Origin: Crenothrix sp. D3
GTDB lineage: Bacteria > Pseudomonadota > Gammaproteobacteria > Methylococcales > Methylomonadaceae
Direction: 5' to 3'
DNA length: 32,570 nucleotides
Assembly: GCA_002134785.1 (NCBI GenBank)
Contig: MBQZ01000028.1
Span: 1-32,570, forward strand
Within the stretch, counting starts at the first letter, position 1; every line of letters starts with the position of its first letter. The translations under genes were made by a program, and so were the position numbers. Positions 18,095-27,937 of the stretch are shown here, one piece after another. Below the pieces are notes generated by a model. It did no database searches. It was not told the origin of the DNA and saw nothing but the letters and a program-made list of their open reading frames with translations.

Positions 18095-19342
18095 TTACGG
18101 TAATAAATGTTCGCCTGCCCACAGTTGAGCAATGGTTTCGCGTTCTCGAATTAAATGCACCTGAGAGCCATCCACCATGACTTCTGCAACACGCGGTCTG
18201 GAATTATAATTAGAACTCATACTAAAACCATAAGCACCCGCTGAACGTATCGCTAATAAATCACCTTGACTGAGTTGCAGCACACGATCTTTACCTAAAA
18301 AATCCCCTGTTTCACACACAGGGCCGACGATGTCCCAGTGTTGCGCCGTAGCAGTGCTGTGTTGATTGACGGGAATAATATTCTGCCACGCACTGTATAA
18401 CGCAGGCCGCATAAGATCATTCATCGCAGCATCGACTATGGCAAAGTTTTTGTGTGCGGTAGGTTTAAGGTATTCCACTTGGGTCACCAAAATGCCTGCA
18501 TTGCCAACAATAGCACGCCCAGGTTCTAACAGAATTTTAAACTCAGTTTGCCCAAGACGCGCTAATACCGCTTGAATGTAATCGGCAGGTTCTGGCGGTT
18601 GTTCGTCTTTGTAACAAATACCTAAGCCGCCGCCTAAATCTAAATGCTGTAAGACAATACCCTCGGCTTTCAGCGTTGCTACTAAGGCTAAAATTTTATC
18701 CAGAGCATCTAAGAACGGACGTGTTTCGGTGAGTTGTGAGCCAATATGGCAATCAATACCGACTACGTTGATGTGTGACATGGCGGCAGCGCGGCGGTAT
18801 TCGCTGACAGCTTGGTTAATATCGATACCGAATTTATTTTCTTTTAGGCCAGTGGAAATATAGGGATGCGTTTTGGCATCGACATCGGGATTAACACGAA
18901 ACGATACAGGGGCAATCACGCCCAATTGTTCAGCCAATAAGTTAATACGATCAAGCTCATCGCTAACTTCAATATTAAAACAACTAATCCCTATTTTTAA
19001 CGCGGCTAAAATTTCATCTTCACGTTTACCGACACCTGAAAAGACAATTTTTTTCGGATCACCACCTGCGGCAAGCACGCGTTGTAATTCACCTAGCGAG
19101 ACAATATCAAACCCTGAACCTAAACGCGCTAATACATTGAGCAAGCCAATATTGGAATTGGCTTTGACTGCATAGCAAATTAAATGAGTTTGCTCGCCAA
19201 AGGCTGAATCAAAAGCCCGCCAATGCCTTTCCAGTGTGGCTTTGGAATAGATATAACAAGGACTGCCATGTTTATTAATAATGTCCGCTATCGCAACATC
19301 TTCGGCAAACAGTTCGTTGTTTTGATAATTAAAATAATCCAT
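18095..19342 (-). CDS. lysA: Diaminopimelate decarboxylase
   Basis: LysA decarboxylates meso-diaminopimelate to lysine, the last lysine step. It is a fold-type III PLP enzyme of 415 residues. The Schiff-base lysine is Lys60 in CYAVKANSN; the phosphate loop GGGLG is at 237-241 and EPGR at 273-276; Cys343 in GPVCETGD completes the active site from the other subunit. The ATG is 2 bases past the lptM stop. The lptM-lysA pairing is conserved next to dapF in enterobacteria; dapF is not seen here. Confidence 0.97.
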   Translation of the reverse strand: MDYFNYQNNELFAEDVAIADIINKHGSPCYIYSKATLERHWRAFDSAFGEQTHLICYAVKANSNIGLLNVLARLGSGFDIVSLGELQRVLAAGGDPKKIVFSGVGKREDEILAALKIGISCFNIEVSDELDRINLLAEQLGVIAPVSFRVNPDVDAKTHPYISTGLKENKFGIDINQAVSEYRRAAAMSHINVVGIDCHIGSQLTETRPFLDALDKILALVATLKAEGIVLQHLDLGGGLGICYKDEQPPEPADYIQAVLARLGQTEFKILLEPGRAIVGNAGILVTQVEYLKPTAHKNFAIVDAAMNDLMRPALYSAWQNIIPVNQHSTATAQHWDIVGPVCETGDFLGKDRVLQLSQGDLLAIRSAGAYGFSMSSNYNSRPRVAEVMVDGSQVHLIRERETIAQLWAGEHLLP

Positions 19343-19344
19343 AA

Positions 19345-19512
19345 CTATTGAGTTTTTTCAGGTTCAGACTGGGGTTTAGGCGGTGTCTTTATGTCTAATT
19401 GTGGCTTGGGTACATAAACAGGCGGGGCAGCCGCATCTGGCAAATACAATGGACCAACTTGCCCGCAACCTGTTATAGGGGCAAGTAACAACAATAGTAA
19501 GTAATTTTTCAT
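19345..19512 (-). CDS. lptM: LptM (YifL)-like small lipoprotein
   Basis: The 55-residue protein from the ATG at 19512 has a lipoprotein signal (MKNYLLLLLLAPITGC) with the lipobox ITGC. It is followed by the family's GCGQVGPLYLP phrase and a Pro-rich tail. LptM helps LptD mature in the outer membrane LPS translocon. A TTG 15 bases upstream opens the same frame but would put charged residues before the signal, so I prefer the ATG. No clear Shine-Dalgarno is seen. Position directly before lysA supports the call. Confidence 0.85.
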   Translation of the reverse strand: MKNYLLLLLLAPITGCGQVGPLYLPDAAAPPVYVPKPQLDIKTPPKPQSEPEKTQ

Positions 19513-19568
19513 GAGGTAATCTATCAATAAAACAACGGTGAATAAATAATCAGTGCTGACAAACTACA

Positions 19569-20195
19569 CTATTTGTCAGTTTCAGTCACAATAGCATCAA
19601 TACCGCTTTGTTTTAGTCGCGCATTAAGGGTATTAACGCTGGCTATTTGAGCGAACGGTCCAATTTTGATGCGATACCAAATGGCATTGCCAACTTTTGC
19701 TTTTTGTATGTGGGCTTCAATACCCATTGCACTCAGTCTGGTCTGCATTTTTTCGGCATCTTTAGTTGACGTGTAAGAACCCGCCTGCATGATATATTGG
19801 GTCTCTTTCGCTTGACCTATGCGCTCTTCACGCGTGCGGGTTTTAATTTCATATTCAGGAACAACGGTTTCTTTTTCAGGCAAAATAGTATAAAAGTCAA
19901 ACTGTGTTGCTTTAACTTCAGGTTCTTCTTTAACGTCAGGTTCTTCTTTTTTGACTATGTCTGGCTCAGTAGTCGTTTTGGGTGGCTCAACTGGCTCTGT
20001 TAGCACACCTACAACTTTATCAGGCGCAACGGTCTTCAAGCCAATACTACTCAAATAAACGATAAGCACCATTACCGCAATCGCTGAAGCGGTAATTAGC
20101 ATCCATTTCCACACGCTCAAACTTTTGACAGGATCGAAATCCTGTCGATATAAGGCATTTTTACCGCTTATTCTGTGCTTATAATCTTTGGCCAT
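19569..20195 (-). CDS. FtsN-like SPOR-domain protein
   Basis: The 208-residue protein has a short cytosolic N-terminus, one membrane segment (about 32-52), a Glu/Lys/Pro-rich periplasmic linker (65-130) and a C-terminal SPOR domain (about 134-206) that would bind denuded septal peptidoglycan. This is the FtsN layout, and SPOR proteins often follow argS. The start is the ATG at 20195, one base past the argS stop. The longer frame that begins inside argS would add 23 residues encoded by argS codons and put cysteines and tryptophans before the cytosolic segment. Coupling to argS is likely, as no Shine-Dalgarno is evident. Whether it is true FtsN or another SPOR protein is unsettled. Confidence 0.88.
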   Translation of the reverse strand: MAKDYKHRISGKNALYRQDFDPVKSLSVWKWMLITASAIAVMVLIVYLSSIGLKTVAPDKVVGVLTEPVEPPKTTTEPDIVKKEEPDVKEEPEVKATQFDFYTILPEKETVVPEYEIKTRTREERIGQAKETQYIMQAGSYTSTKDAEKMQTRLSAMGIEAHIQKAKVGNAIWYRIKIGPFAQIASVNTLNARLKQSGIDAIVTETDK

Positions 20196-20196
20196 A

Positions 20197-21954
20197 TTAC
20201 ATCGTTTCAGGAATACTGATAGCCAACAAGCCCAAACCATTTGCCAACACTTGTTTAACGGCACACACTAGGTTCAATCGTGCATCACGCAACGGCGCAT
20301 CGTCAACCAAAAACTGATGAGCGTTATAGTAAGTATGGAACTCATGCGCCAAGTCACGCAGATAATGAATCAGCTGGTGTGGCTCATATTGTAACGCGGC
20401 TTTTTCTAACGCTTCTGGATAACGTGACAAGGTACTCAACAACGCCACTTCATGCTCTTCAATTAGGCGGGTTAAATTTTCCATGCCTAAGGGTAAATTT
20501 CTTGCTAAGCCTTTTTCATCCAATTGCCGTAATACGCTACACACTCTGGCATGAGCGTACTGCACATAAAACACGGGGTTTTCATTGGTTTTTGAGGTGG
20601 CAAGTTTTAAATCAAAATCAAGGTGCTGCTCAGAACGACGTATGGCATAAAAAAACCGTGCCGCATCTTTACCCACTTCGTTACGCAACTGTCTGAGTGT
20701 GACAAATTCACCTGAACGCGTGGACATAGAGACTTTTTCATCGCCGCGATACAAGGAGGCAAACTGCACTAACAAAACAGTTAACTTGGAATCATCTGCA
20801 CCTAAAGCACGAATAGCGGCTCTAACTCTGGGAATATAGCCGTGATGATCCGCGCCCCAAATATCAATAATCTGATCAAAACCGCGTTCTAATTTGTGGT
20901 GATGGTAGGCAATATCGGAAGCAAAATAAGTGTATTGTCCATTTTCGCGAATGACTACGCGGTCTTTTTCATCACCCAACTGGCTAGAGGCAAACCACGT
21001 CGCGCCGTCTTGTTCATATAAATAACCACCCTCGCGTAAACGACTCAGAGCTTTTTCGACTGAACCATCATCCATCAGTTGTTGTTCGGAAAACCACAGC
21101 TGATAATTCACGCCAAATTCACTTAAATCCGCTTCAATGTCTTGTAAAATAGTCTTTAAACCTGTTTGAAATACCTCACGGTACAATGAACCTAACAAGG
21201 TTTTTGCCCTATCAATCAGTGCATCAATATACAGTTCTTTATCGCCACCTTGCGGTTCATCAGCGGGTAAATTTTCTAACACAGCGGCACTGGGTCTACG
21301 ATAGTCGTCGCCCGATTTTTTATGAATGTCCCACGCAATTTCACGGACATAATCGCCACGATACGCATTACTAGGAAACGGTAATACCTCGCCGCATTCT
21401 TCTAAATAACGTATCCACACGCTGGTAGCAAGAATATCCATTTGCCGACCTGCATCATTGACATAATATTCACGATGCACTTCAAAGCCCACGGCTTGCA
21501 ATAAATCAGCGACTACTGAGCCATAAGCCGCACCACGCCCATGTCCAACGTGTAAAGGGCCTGTCGGATTAGCAGACACAAATTCAACCTGCACTTTTTT
21601 ACCCGCGCCGACCGAGCTTAAACCAAAATCACGACCTAATTCATGAATTTTTGGAATAACTGCATACTGCGCATCGGGATTGATAAAAAAATTAATAAAT
21701 CCAGGCCCTGCTAACTCAACGTTAATGATGGATTCATGAGCAGGCAATGCCGCAAGGATTTTTTCAGCGAGTTGTCGTGGGTTAGTTTTAGCAGGTTTTG
21801 CTAAAATCAATGCCACATTAGTCGCAAAATCGCCATGTTGAGGGTCACGACACCGCTCAATGGTTATCGTTGGCAGGGTGTTTAGTTCAAGAACGCCGCT
21901 GATTTTCAGGGTTTCAACGGCTTGTAGAATAAGAGCTTCTATCGTTTGTTTCAT
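20197..21954 (-). CDS. argS: Arginyl-tRNA synthetase
   Basis: This is a class I aminoacyl-tRNA synthetase of 585 residues. The HIGH-type signature is HVGH (135-138) in [16 protein letters not shown], and the KMSKS-like loop is KVSMS (407-411). The N-terminal additional domain (1-110) and the C-terminal DALR anticodon domain (about 460-585) are present. It heads the minus-strand cluster leading to lysA. Confidence 0.97.
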   Translation of the reverse strand: MKQTIEALILQAVETLKISGVLELNTLPTITIERCRDPQHGDFATNVALILAKPAKTNPRQLAEKILAALPAHESIINVELAGPGFINFFINPDAQYAVIPKIHELGRDFGLSSVGAGKKVQVEFVSANPTGPLHVGHGRGAAYGSVVADLLQAVGFEVHREYYVNDAGRQMDILATSVWIRYLEECGEVLPFPSNAYRGDYVREIAWDIHKKSGDDYRRPSAAVLENLPADEPQGGDKELYIDALIDRAKTLLGSLYREVFQTGLKTILQDIEADLSEFGVNYQLWFSEQQLMDDGSVEKALSRLREGGYLYEQDGATWFASSQLGDEKDRVVIRENGQYTYFASDIAYHHHKLERGFDQIIDIWGADHHGYIPRVRAAIRALGADDSKLTVLLVQFASLYRGDEKVSMSTRSGEFVTLRQLRNEVGKDAARFFYAIRRSEQHLDFDLKLATSKTNENPVFYVQYAHARVCSVLRQLDEKGLARNLPLGMENLTRLIEEHEVALLSTLSRYPEALEKAALQYEPHQLIHYLRDLAHEFHTYYNAHQFLVDDAPLRDARLNLVCAVKQVLANGLGLLAISIPETM

Positions 21955-21996
21955 TGCTACACTGTGTCAGTTAAAAAATCAATTAAATAGTGGCGT

Positions 21997-22025
21997 ATTA
22001 TCCATGAAATACGGGCTTTTATCCA
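21997..22025 (-). promoter_or_regulatory. Possible argS promoter
   Basis: On the minus strand TGGATA (22020-22025), a 17-base spacer and GATAAT (21997-22002) give four and five matches to consensus. A start near 21990 leaves a leader of about 36 bases before argS. Confidence 0.35.
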
Positions 22026-22057
22026 TTCAATCAACGCAATATCGTACTTTTCGCCAG

Positions 22058-22088
22058 TGTCACTTGAGTTAATGTAACGCAAGTGACA
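22058..22088. repeat. Hairpin between argS and mltD
   Basis: A 9-bp perfect stem (tgtcacttg 22058-22066, caagtgaca 22080-22088) continues through one mismatch into gtta/taac (22068-22071, 22075-22078). It lies 22 bases past the mltD stop. On the minus strand it is not followed by a T-run, so it is not a textbook terminator. Confidence 0.6.
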
Positions 22089-22109
22089 TGAGAAAATCAG
22101 AGTACAGGC

Positions 22110-23711
22110 TTAACTGGTGATACGCGGCGTGGTTTGATTTGTCTTGAGATTCAGCGATAACAAAGGGCTAGTAAAGGGGGGTAGTGTCGTGGGTAGTGAT
22201 GACAAAATTGCCGTAGGCAGCGTTTTTTGTGCATCATCCGCTTTCGCCCTTTGTTGCAAAGGCGCGTTTAGCGTACTAGGTGTCGCTAAAAACTGTTCAA
22301 CATGACTTAGGTGCTGATGCAGTTGCTTGGCATTAGTCGCAGGCATGAGCAAGGTAAAAGAATCATCGGTTTCTAGTGTTGGCTTGAGATAACCGGGATT
22401 AAGCTGAACAAACTGCTCGTAACTAAGATTAGCCAGCTCGGCAATCGTAGAAAAATTCTTTTTCGACAAATAAGCAATATCGAATTTGCGATCCACTTTC
22501 ACTTTAACAAAATAGGGTTCATTTCTAACCGCTGGCAGTTTCAAATTGTATGCTGTCGGATTGGCGAAAATACTGGCTAACGCTAAGAAACGCGGCACAT
22601 ACTGTTGGGTTTCTTCTGGCAAATGTAATGACCAGTAATCAGTTGCTAATCCATTGGCGCGATTACTGCTGATAGCATCATCCACTCTGCCCACACCACA
22701 ATTATAGGCGGCTAAGGCGAGTAACCAATTGCCATTAAAATGCCGCTTTAAAAAGGACAAATAACGAATAGCTGCTTGTGTGGATGCGTCAATATCCAGC
22801 CGATCATCGTAGTATTCACTTTGTGCTAAATCGAGATCAAGTCCTGTACTGGGAATGATTTGCCACAGCCCTGCGGCACTTTTTGGTGATTGCGCGGTTG
22901 GCTGATAAGCACTTTCAACGATTGGCAATAATGCTAGCTCGGCGGGCAAATGATTGGCACTCAGTCCACTTACAATATGATAAAGATAAGGTCGAGCACG
23001 CTCTGCAACTTGTTGTAAATAGGCAGGACGCTGCGAGTACCAAGCAATCTGTTTGTTAATTCGCTCATTAACCAGTGCCTGTTTATCATTGACTGGCGCA
23101 TTTTCACCGTCCTTTTTCTCTAGTAGCGGTGGCACTGATTTTTGTTCAGCACCCGTAGAAATAGTGGCGACTGTTTTTACAATGAGAGGTACGCGTTCTG
23201 TCGATACGTTAGTATCCAGCTTGTTTGTGTGCGGATGAAATTCAAGGCGAGTGCGAATGCGCGTTGATGATACACCAGCAGATTCTGGCTGGGTATTATT
23301 GGCATAATCGACAATTTGTTTTTGTATCGCACTTGAAACAAGACGTGACTTAATTTTTGTATTGCCGTCTACGAGAGTCGCTGCATTTAGCTTCATACGA
23401 CTCGCATCATCATGATGCAGTTCTGGTAACAACGTCGTTTTGATGAGCGTCGTTTTTGAGGATTGGGCTGAAGTGGGCGGCAGGCTTTGTGTGGATACAA
23501 GTGGCATTTGACTCAGTGGTATCACACTAAAAAGAGGGATTTGCATTCCAAAACGAATGCGCTCCCACACGTCACCTGGGTCATGTACTATATTTTTCCC
23601 ATGCCCTTTTTTCCCGCTATGACTCTTAGCAGAACTTGCCAAAGATTCAATCGGATGAACCAACAATGACGCAGTAATAAGCGTCTTTAAAATTAATTGC
23701 AATAATCGCAT
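22110..23711 (-). CDS. mltD: MltD-type membrane-bound lytic transglycosylase
   Basis: MltD cleaves the MurNAc-GlcNAc bond of peptidoglycan. The 533-residue protein has a signal peptide (about 1-26), the catalytic Glu266 in PIVESAY, SAAGLWQIIP (278-287) and AAYNCGVGRV, the goose-lysozyme/SLT fold signature. The C-terminal part (about 405-470) resembles a divergent LysM wall-binding repeat. Two motifs that normally lie close together, WERIRFGMQIP (49-59) and QIAWYSQRPAYLQQV (221-235), are here about 160 residues apart, separated by a Ser/Thr-rich segment. It has no lipobox, so it may be soluble in the periplasm or uncleaved. GGAAGG lies ahead of the ATG. It appears monocistronic. Confidence 0.9.
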   Translation of the reverse strand: MRLLQLILKTLITASLLVHPIESLASSAKSHSGKKGHGKNIVHDPGDVWERIRFGMQIPLFSVIPLSQMPLVSTQSLPPTSAQSSKTTLIKTTLLPELHHDDASRMKLNAATLVDGNTKIKSRLVSSAIQKQIVDYANNTQPESAGVSSTRIRTRLEFHPHTNKLDTNVSTERVPLIVKTVATISTGAEQKSVPPLLEKKDGENAPVNDKQALVNERINKQIAWYSQRPAYLQQVAERARPYLYHIVSGLSANHLPAELALLPIVESAYQPTAQSPKSAAGLWQIIPSTGLDLDLAQSEYYDDRLDIDASTQAAIRYLSFLKRHFNGNWLLALAAYNCGVGRVDDAISSNRANGLATDYWSLHLPEETQQYVPRFLALASIFANPTAYNLKLPAVRNEPYFVKVKVDRKFDIAYLSKKNFSTIAELANLSYEQFVQLNPGYLKPTLETDDSFTLLMPATNAKQLHQHLSHVEQFLATPSTLNAPLQQRAKADDAQKTLPTAILSSLPTTLPPFTSPLLSLNLKTNQTTPRITS

Positions 23712-24335
23712 GATACACCTTCCATCTATTCAGTTATCGGTCGTTTTTAACCGAGCAGAGAGCAGTACGATTTCATGCCACATCAGCTGCGCATTCTAAT
23801 AAATCAAATAAAATTTAGATTTATCATAATAATCAAATGAGACCAAACTACTCGTCAAAATAACACTGACTAAACCCAAAAGCTACCCTCCCCCGATAAC
23901 CCAGAATTCAATGAATACTTCCAGAAAATAAGTTATTTTTGGTTATTTATAACTTATCAACAATCTTCAATCGACACACTTTACCTTCTTTAGTCGATAT
24001 TTCGTAGAAAAATGTTCACTCAACACATTAACGTTACGCACAAGAAACACCTACGAAAAGCACAAAAACAAGGTACAGACCATCCATTTAAGGCGACAAA
24101 TTAAATTGTGTTATAACAATTTTTCGACACATTGCTTGTTTTTCGTAGGCAATGCGTAACCGCCTATTTTTCAAATCAGTCTCTGTCACACAAACTTAAA
24201 CAAAACGTCATTTTTTTGTCACACCAGCATTCTACTCTTTGTCCAAAACAGCAAGATAATAATAGAAAGTCTATGATTTTCACCACAGTGACAAATCGCG
24301 GTCGATAGTTGCAGTCGCTTACTTGAGGATAAAAA
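23712..24335. other. Long divergent intergenic region with repeated short motifs
   Basis: These 624 bases separate mltD (minus) from the PAP2 gene (plus). I see no ORF or tRNA. The motif TTTCGTAG occurs at 24000-24007 and 24141-24148, and inverted at 24051-24058. GTTACGCA (24033-24040) and its complement (24153-24160) flank two of these as a partial inverted repeat with CCTACGAAAA. A 10-base palindrome TGTTATAACA is at 24109-24118. TGTCAC occurs twice and GTGACA once nearer the PAP2 gene. This may be a regulatory region or relic of a small repeat. Confidence 0.5.
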
Positions 24336-24875
24336 ATGAAACTGCTTTATTCCATACACAAATACGATGTCTTTATGTTTACTTGGCTAGTAAACGTCAA
24401 GTTACACACCCCGTTAACGAGAGCTTCTCGCTATCTTTCCAAAACAGCTGACGGACCGCTGTATGTCTTATTTGCGGTACTATTGTATAAATATCAAGGT
24501 ATTAACAGTTCTTTTTTACACGCTATTTTATTGGCTTTTTTAATCGAACGCCCCGTGTATTTTGTTTTGAAAAACAGTTTTAAACGTAACCGTCCTGCGG
24601 CAGCGTTAGAAAACTTTGTGAGTGTCATTATTCCTTCTGACAAATTCAGCTTCCCCTCTGGACACACCTCCGCTGCATTTATGATGGCGACGTTAGTCAG
24701 TTATTTTTCTGAACCGTTTATGGATAGTTCATTCATTTTTTTGTTATTTGCGTGGGCAACTTCAATAGGGTTTTCACGGATTATTTTAGGCGTACATTTT
24801 CCAACCGATACTCTAATGGGTGCAGTGTTAGGCGTGAGTGTGGCATTATTTAGTTTAAAGGTATTAGGCTTATGA
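24336..24875 (+). CDS. PAP2-family membrane phosphatase
   Basis: The 179-residue integral membrane protein has all three motifs of type 2 phosphatidic acid phosphatases: K79-x6-RP (86-87), PSGH (107-110) and SR-x5-H-x3-D (S147, R148, H154, D158). Five or six hydrophobic segments can be seen. Such enzymes remove phosphate from lipid phosphates such as undecaprenyl diphosphate or phosphatidylglycerol phosphate; the substrate is not readable here. TGAGGAT precedes the ATG. The stop overlaps the next start (ATGA), so it is coupled to a glycosyltransferase, which hints at lipid-linked sugar metabolism. Confidence 0.92.
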   Translation: MKLLYSIHKYDVFMFTWLVNVKLHTPLTRASRYLSKTADGPLYVLFAVLLYKYQGINSSFLHAILLAFLIERPVYFVLKNSFKRNRPAAALENFVSVIIPSDKFSFPSGHTSAAFMMATLVSYFSEPFMDSSFIFLLFAWATSIGFSRIILGVHFPTDTLMGAVLGVSVALFSLKVLGL

Positions 24876-25909
24876 AAATTTTTTATGGCGTGCAAGGCAC
24901 GGGTAACGGGCATATCACTCGCGCAAGAGTTATGGCAAAAGCCCTTTATGCGGCTGGAATAGACATCACTTTTCAATTTAGCGGTAGACCCGCAGATAAA
25001 TATTTTGATATGGACATCTTTGGTGACTATCAAGTACGCACAGGATTGACTTTTAATACCAGCAAAGGTCAAGTCAATCTTTTGAAAACAATTTATGAAG
25101 CCAAAGCGGCTGAATTTATCAAAGATATTAATAGCTTGGATTTAAGTGCTTATGATTTGGTCATTAGTGACTTTGAACCTGTCACGTCGTGGGCAGCTAA
25201 AAAACAGAAAAAAATGACGCTGGGTATCGGTCATCAATACGCCTTTAAATATAAAATTCCAAGACAAACAACCGATCCAGTTGCCGAACAAGTGCTGAAA
25301 TATTTTGCCCCTGCTAATAAAAGTATCGGTTTACATTGGCATCATTTTGGGCAACCCATTTTACCACCCATTATTGAAACTGAATTACCGCAACCTGCCA
25401 TCAAAAATAAAATCGTGGTTTACTTACCCTTTGAAGATCCACAAGATGTCATCGACTTATTAACCCCCTTTAAAGACTTTACCTTTCACGTTTACGCACC
25501 TGAACCTGTCATATCTAAAGCTAACCACATTCTATGTTATCCACTATCACGCGATGGTTTTCAGAAAAGTCTGCTTGATTGTGAAGGGATTATTAGCAAC
25601 TCTGGCTTTGAACTTGCCAGTGAAGCCTTGCAATTAGGTAAAAAAATTCTCGCTAAACCAACTCATGGGCAAATGGAACAACTCGCCAATGGTGCAGCCT
25701 TAGTGCAGTTGGGTTACGGTCATTTAATGAATAATTTGGATGCCGCAGTCATTGAGCAGTGGTTACATTCTCATCATGCCGTTCATATTACTTATCCTAA
25801 TATTGCTAAGGTAGTCGTCCAATGGATTCAAGATGGAATGCCCGATATGGATAGCAATTTTATTGAATCTGTGTGGGATACCGTCAACGTCGCTCACATC
25901 AAAGATTAA
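24872..25909 (+). CDS. MJ1255/VC2487-family glycosyltransferase
   Basis: The 345-residue protein has the GT-B fold start GVQGTGNGHITRA (6-18), the loop typical of the MJ1255/VC2487 family related to the MurG and UGT superfamily. The C-terminal nucleotide-sugar domain has SNSGFELASEALQLGKKILA and a following HGQMEQLANG segment, where the HGQ/Glu residues normally contact the donor. No membrane segment is seen. It is coupled by a 4-base overlap to the PAP2 gene and closed by a terminator. Donor and acceptor are unknown to me. Confidence 0.88.
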   Translation: MKIFYGVQGTGNGHITRARVMAKALYAAGIDITFQFSGRPADKYFDMDIFGDYQVRTGLTFNTSKGQVNLLKTIYEAKAAEFIKDINSLDLSAYDLVISDFEPVTSWAAKKQKKMTLGIGHQYAFKYKIPRQTTDPVAEQVLKYFAPANKSIGLHWHHFGQPILPPIIETELPQPAIKNKIVVYLPFEDPQDVIDLLTPFKDFTFHVYAPEPVISKANHILCYPLSRDGFQKSLLDCEGIISNSGFELASEALQLGKKILAKPTHGQMEQLANGAALVQLGYGHLMNNLDAAVIEQWLHSHHAVHITYPNIAKVVVQWIQDGMPDMDSNFIESVWDTVNVAHIKD

Positions 25910-25937
25910 AATACGCCGCTCCCTGCTTTACCTCAAG

Positions 25938-25987
25938 GCACCGTAGATTTTCAAAAATACCCTCTAAATCTTCGGTGCTTCTTTTTT
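25938..25987 (+). terminator. Rho-independent terminator after the glycosyltransferase gene
   Basis: Arms gcaccgtagattt (25938-25950) and aaatcttcggtgc (25966-25978) pair with one mismatch around a 15-base loop and are followed by TTCTTTTTT. Confidence 0.85.
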
Positions 25988-26042
25988 ATATTCATTATTT
26001 TAGTGTGCCGCGTATCATCTAGTGTTAGCGGTTAATAGCCGT

Positions 26043-26048
26043 TATAAT
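26043..26048 (+). promoter_or_regulatory. Likely -10 element of the rfb sugar operon
   Basis: A perfect TATAAT lies 60 bases before the rfbF ATG and after the preceding terminator. The -35 match at 17-18 bases is poor, so this is a partial call. Confidence 0.4.
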
Positions 26049-26108
26049 CGCCCACAAAATACGGTGAGGTATTATTTCACCAATCCTCTCCTTTTTGGCA
26101 TAGCACTA

Positions 26109-26879
26109 ATGAAAGCAATCATACTCGCAGGCGGTTTAGGCACGCGTATCAGTGAAGAAACGTCAACTCGCCCCAAACCGATGGTAGAAATCGGTGGCAA
26201 GCCGATACTGTGGCACATTCTAAAAACCTATTCTGCGCACGGCATTAACGATTTTATTATTTGCTGTGGTTACAAAGGTTATGTGATTAAAGAGTATTTT
26301 GCTAACTACTTTCTACACAGCTCCGATGTCACCTTTGATATGCAAAACAATCAAATGGAAGTCCATGAGCGTCATGCCGAACCGTGGCGTGTTACCTTAG
26401 TGGATACAGGCGATGATACCCTGACAGGTGGACGTTTAAAACGGGTCGCAAGTTATGTGCAGGACGAAGCGGCATTTTGTTTTACTTATGGTGATGGCGT
26501 TGCGGATATTGATGTCTCCGCACAACTGGCATTTCATCAACAACACGGCAAACTAGCAACCATTACCGCTGTACAACCCCCCGGCCGTTACGGTGCATTA
26601 AATCTGGACGGCGACGCAGTACGCGGTTTTATTGAAAAACCCCAAGGTGATGGCGGCTGGATTAATGGCGGTTTTTTTGTGTTATCGCCGCGCTGTATTG
26701 ACTTGATTGCAGGTGATGATACGCCGTGGGAAAGTCAACCATTAATGGAGCTTGCCGCACAAGATGAATTGAGAGCCTATACGCATCAAGGCTTTTGGCA
26801 ACCAATGGATACGCTGCGTGATAAAAATCATTTAGAAACCTTATGGGATAGCGGCAAAGCACCGTGGAAAGTATGGTAG
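26109..26879 (+). CDS. rfbF: Glucose-1-phosphate cytidylyltransferase
   Basis: RfbF makes CDP-glucose from CTP and glucose-1-phosphate. The 256-residue protein starts [17 protein letters not shown] and has [26 protein letters not shown] carries the metal-binding Asp. Length equals the family's. The frame extends 29 residues further upstream, but only the ATG at 26109 gives the normal N-terminus. It opens a seven-gene operon and its last codons overlap rfbG. Confidence 0.96.
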   Translation: MKAIILAGGLGTRISEETSTRPKPMVEIGGKPILWHILKTYSAHGINDFIICCGYKGYVIKEYFANYFLHSSDVTFDMQNNQMEVHERHAEPWRVTLVDTGDDTLTGGRLKRVASYVQDEAAFCFTYGDGVADIDVSAQLAFHQQHGKLATITAVQPPGRYGALNLDGDAVRGFIEKPQGDGGWINGGFFVLSPRCIDLIAGDDTPWESQPLMELAAQDELRAYTHQGFWQPMDTLRDKNHLETLWDSGKAPWKVW

Positions 26880-27937
26880 TCAATAGTGATTTTTGGCAAA
26901 ACAAAAAAGTGTTCTTAACAGGACACACAGGCTTCAAAGGCAGTTGGTTAGCCTTATGGTTACACTCTATGGGTGCGAAAGTCACAGGCTACGCATTACA
27001 GCCACCGACTGAGCCGAATCTGTTTACTGTCGCTGGAATCGAGCAAAGTTTAGAGCAGCACATCATCGGTGATATTCGCAATGCAGAACAACTCAAACTT
27101 GCCATGCAAGCTGCACAACCTGACATCGTCCTGCATTTAGCCGCTCAAGCCTTAGTGCGTTATTCTTACGCACAACCCATAGAAACCTATAGCGTTAATG
27201 TCATGGGGACAGTGTGTTTGCTAGAAGCCGTCCGCGCCACGCCGAGCGTTAAAGCAGTGGTGAATGTTACCACTGACAAATGCTATGAAAACCGTGAATG
27301 GCATTGGGGCTACCGTGAAAACGAAGCCTTAGGCGGCTTTGATCCTTATTCCAGTAGCAAAGGCTGTGCGGAATTAGTCACTGCCGCTTATCGGCAATCA
27401 TTTTTACAAACAGCAGGTGTGGCATTAGCCAGTGCCAGAGCGGGTAATGTGATCGGTGGCGGCGATTGGGCAGAAGATAGATTAATCCCCGATTTTTTAC
27501 GCGCCCTCGATGCAAACGAATCATTAAACATACGTTCACCCGAAGCCACTCGCCCTTGGCAACACGTTTTAGAACCCTTATCAGGCTACTTACTGTTAGC
27601 CGAACGTTTATTCACTGATGGCGTAGCGTTTGCCGAAGCGTGGAATTTTGGCCCGCTGGATGAAGATGCCCGTTCAGTACGTTGGATAGTCGAACAATTA
27701 GCAGAACTACGCCCTGATTTAAACTGGCAATGTGACTCAGTACCGCAAGCCCACGAAGCCCATTATTTAAAATTGGACAGTAGCAAAGCGGGGCAGCGTT
27801 TACCGTGGCAATCGCGCTGGCGATTAGCCACTGCCTTACAAAAAACCCTCACATGGCATGAAGCATGGCGTGAAGGTCAAGATATTCAGGCGTTAACCTT
27901 GGCACAAATTCAAGATTACAATCATGGCACGATTTAA
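26873..27937 (+). CDS. rfbG: CDP-glucose 4,6-dehydratase
   Basis: RfbG turns CDP-glucose into CDP-4-keto-6-deoxyglucose. The 354-residue protein is an extended SDR with the NAD-binding TGHTGFKG (16-23), TTDKCYEN (133-140) and the catalytic Tyr159-x3-Lys163 in DPYSSSK. I chose the ATG at 26873, preceded by GGAAAG; a GTG at 26864 would add three residues. It overlaps the rfbF stop by 7 bases and the next gene by 14. Confidence 0.96.
   Translation: MVVNSDFWQNKKVFLTGHTGFKGSWLALWLHSMGAKVTGYALQPPTEPNLFTVAGIEQSLEQHIIGDIRNAEQLKLAMQAAQPDIVLHLAAQALVRYSYAQPIETYSVNVMGTVCLLEAVRATPSVKAVVNVTTDKCYENREWHWGYRENEALGGFDPYSSSKGCAELVTAAYRQSFLQTAGVALASARAGNVIGGGDWAEDRLIPDFLRALDANESLNIRSPEATRPWQHVLEPLSGYLLLAERLFTDGVAFAEAWNFGPLDEDARSVRWIVEQLAELRPDLNWQCDSVPQAHEAHYLKLDSSKAGQRLPWQSRWRLATALQKTLTWHEAWREGQDIQALTLAQIQDYNHGTI

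Noticed and set aside
20196-20264. 23-residue N-terminal extension of the SPOR protein
   Set aside because: It lies entirely in argS codons; the ATG at 20195 gives a normal FtsN-like start one base after the argS stop.
22058-22088. Hairpin as a rho-independent terminator of mltD
   Set aside because: The minus-strand sequence after the stem is A-rich rather than T-rich.
26022-26108. 29-residue extension of rfbF
   Set aside because: It covers the likely promoter, and the family N-terminus begins at the ATG at 26109.
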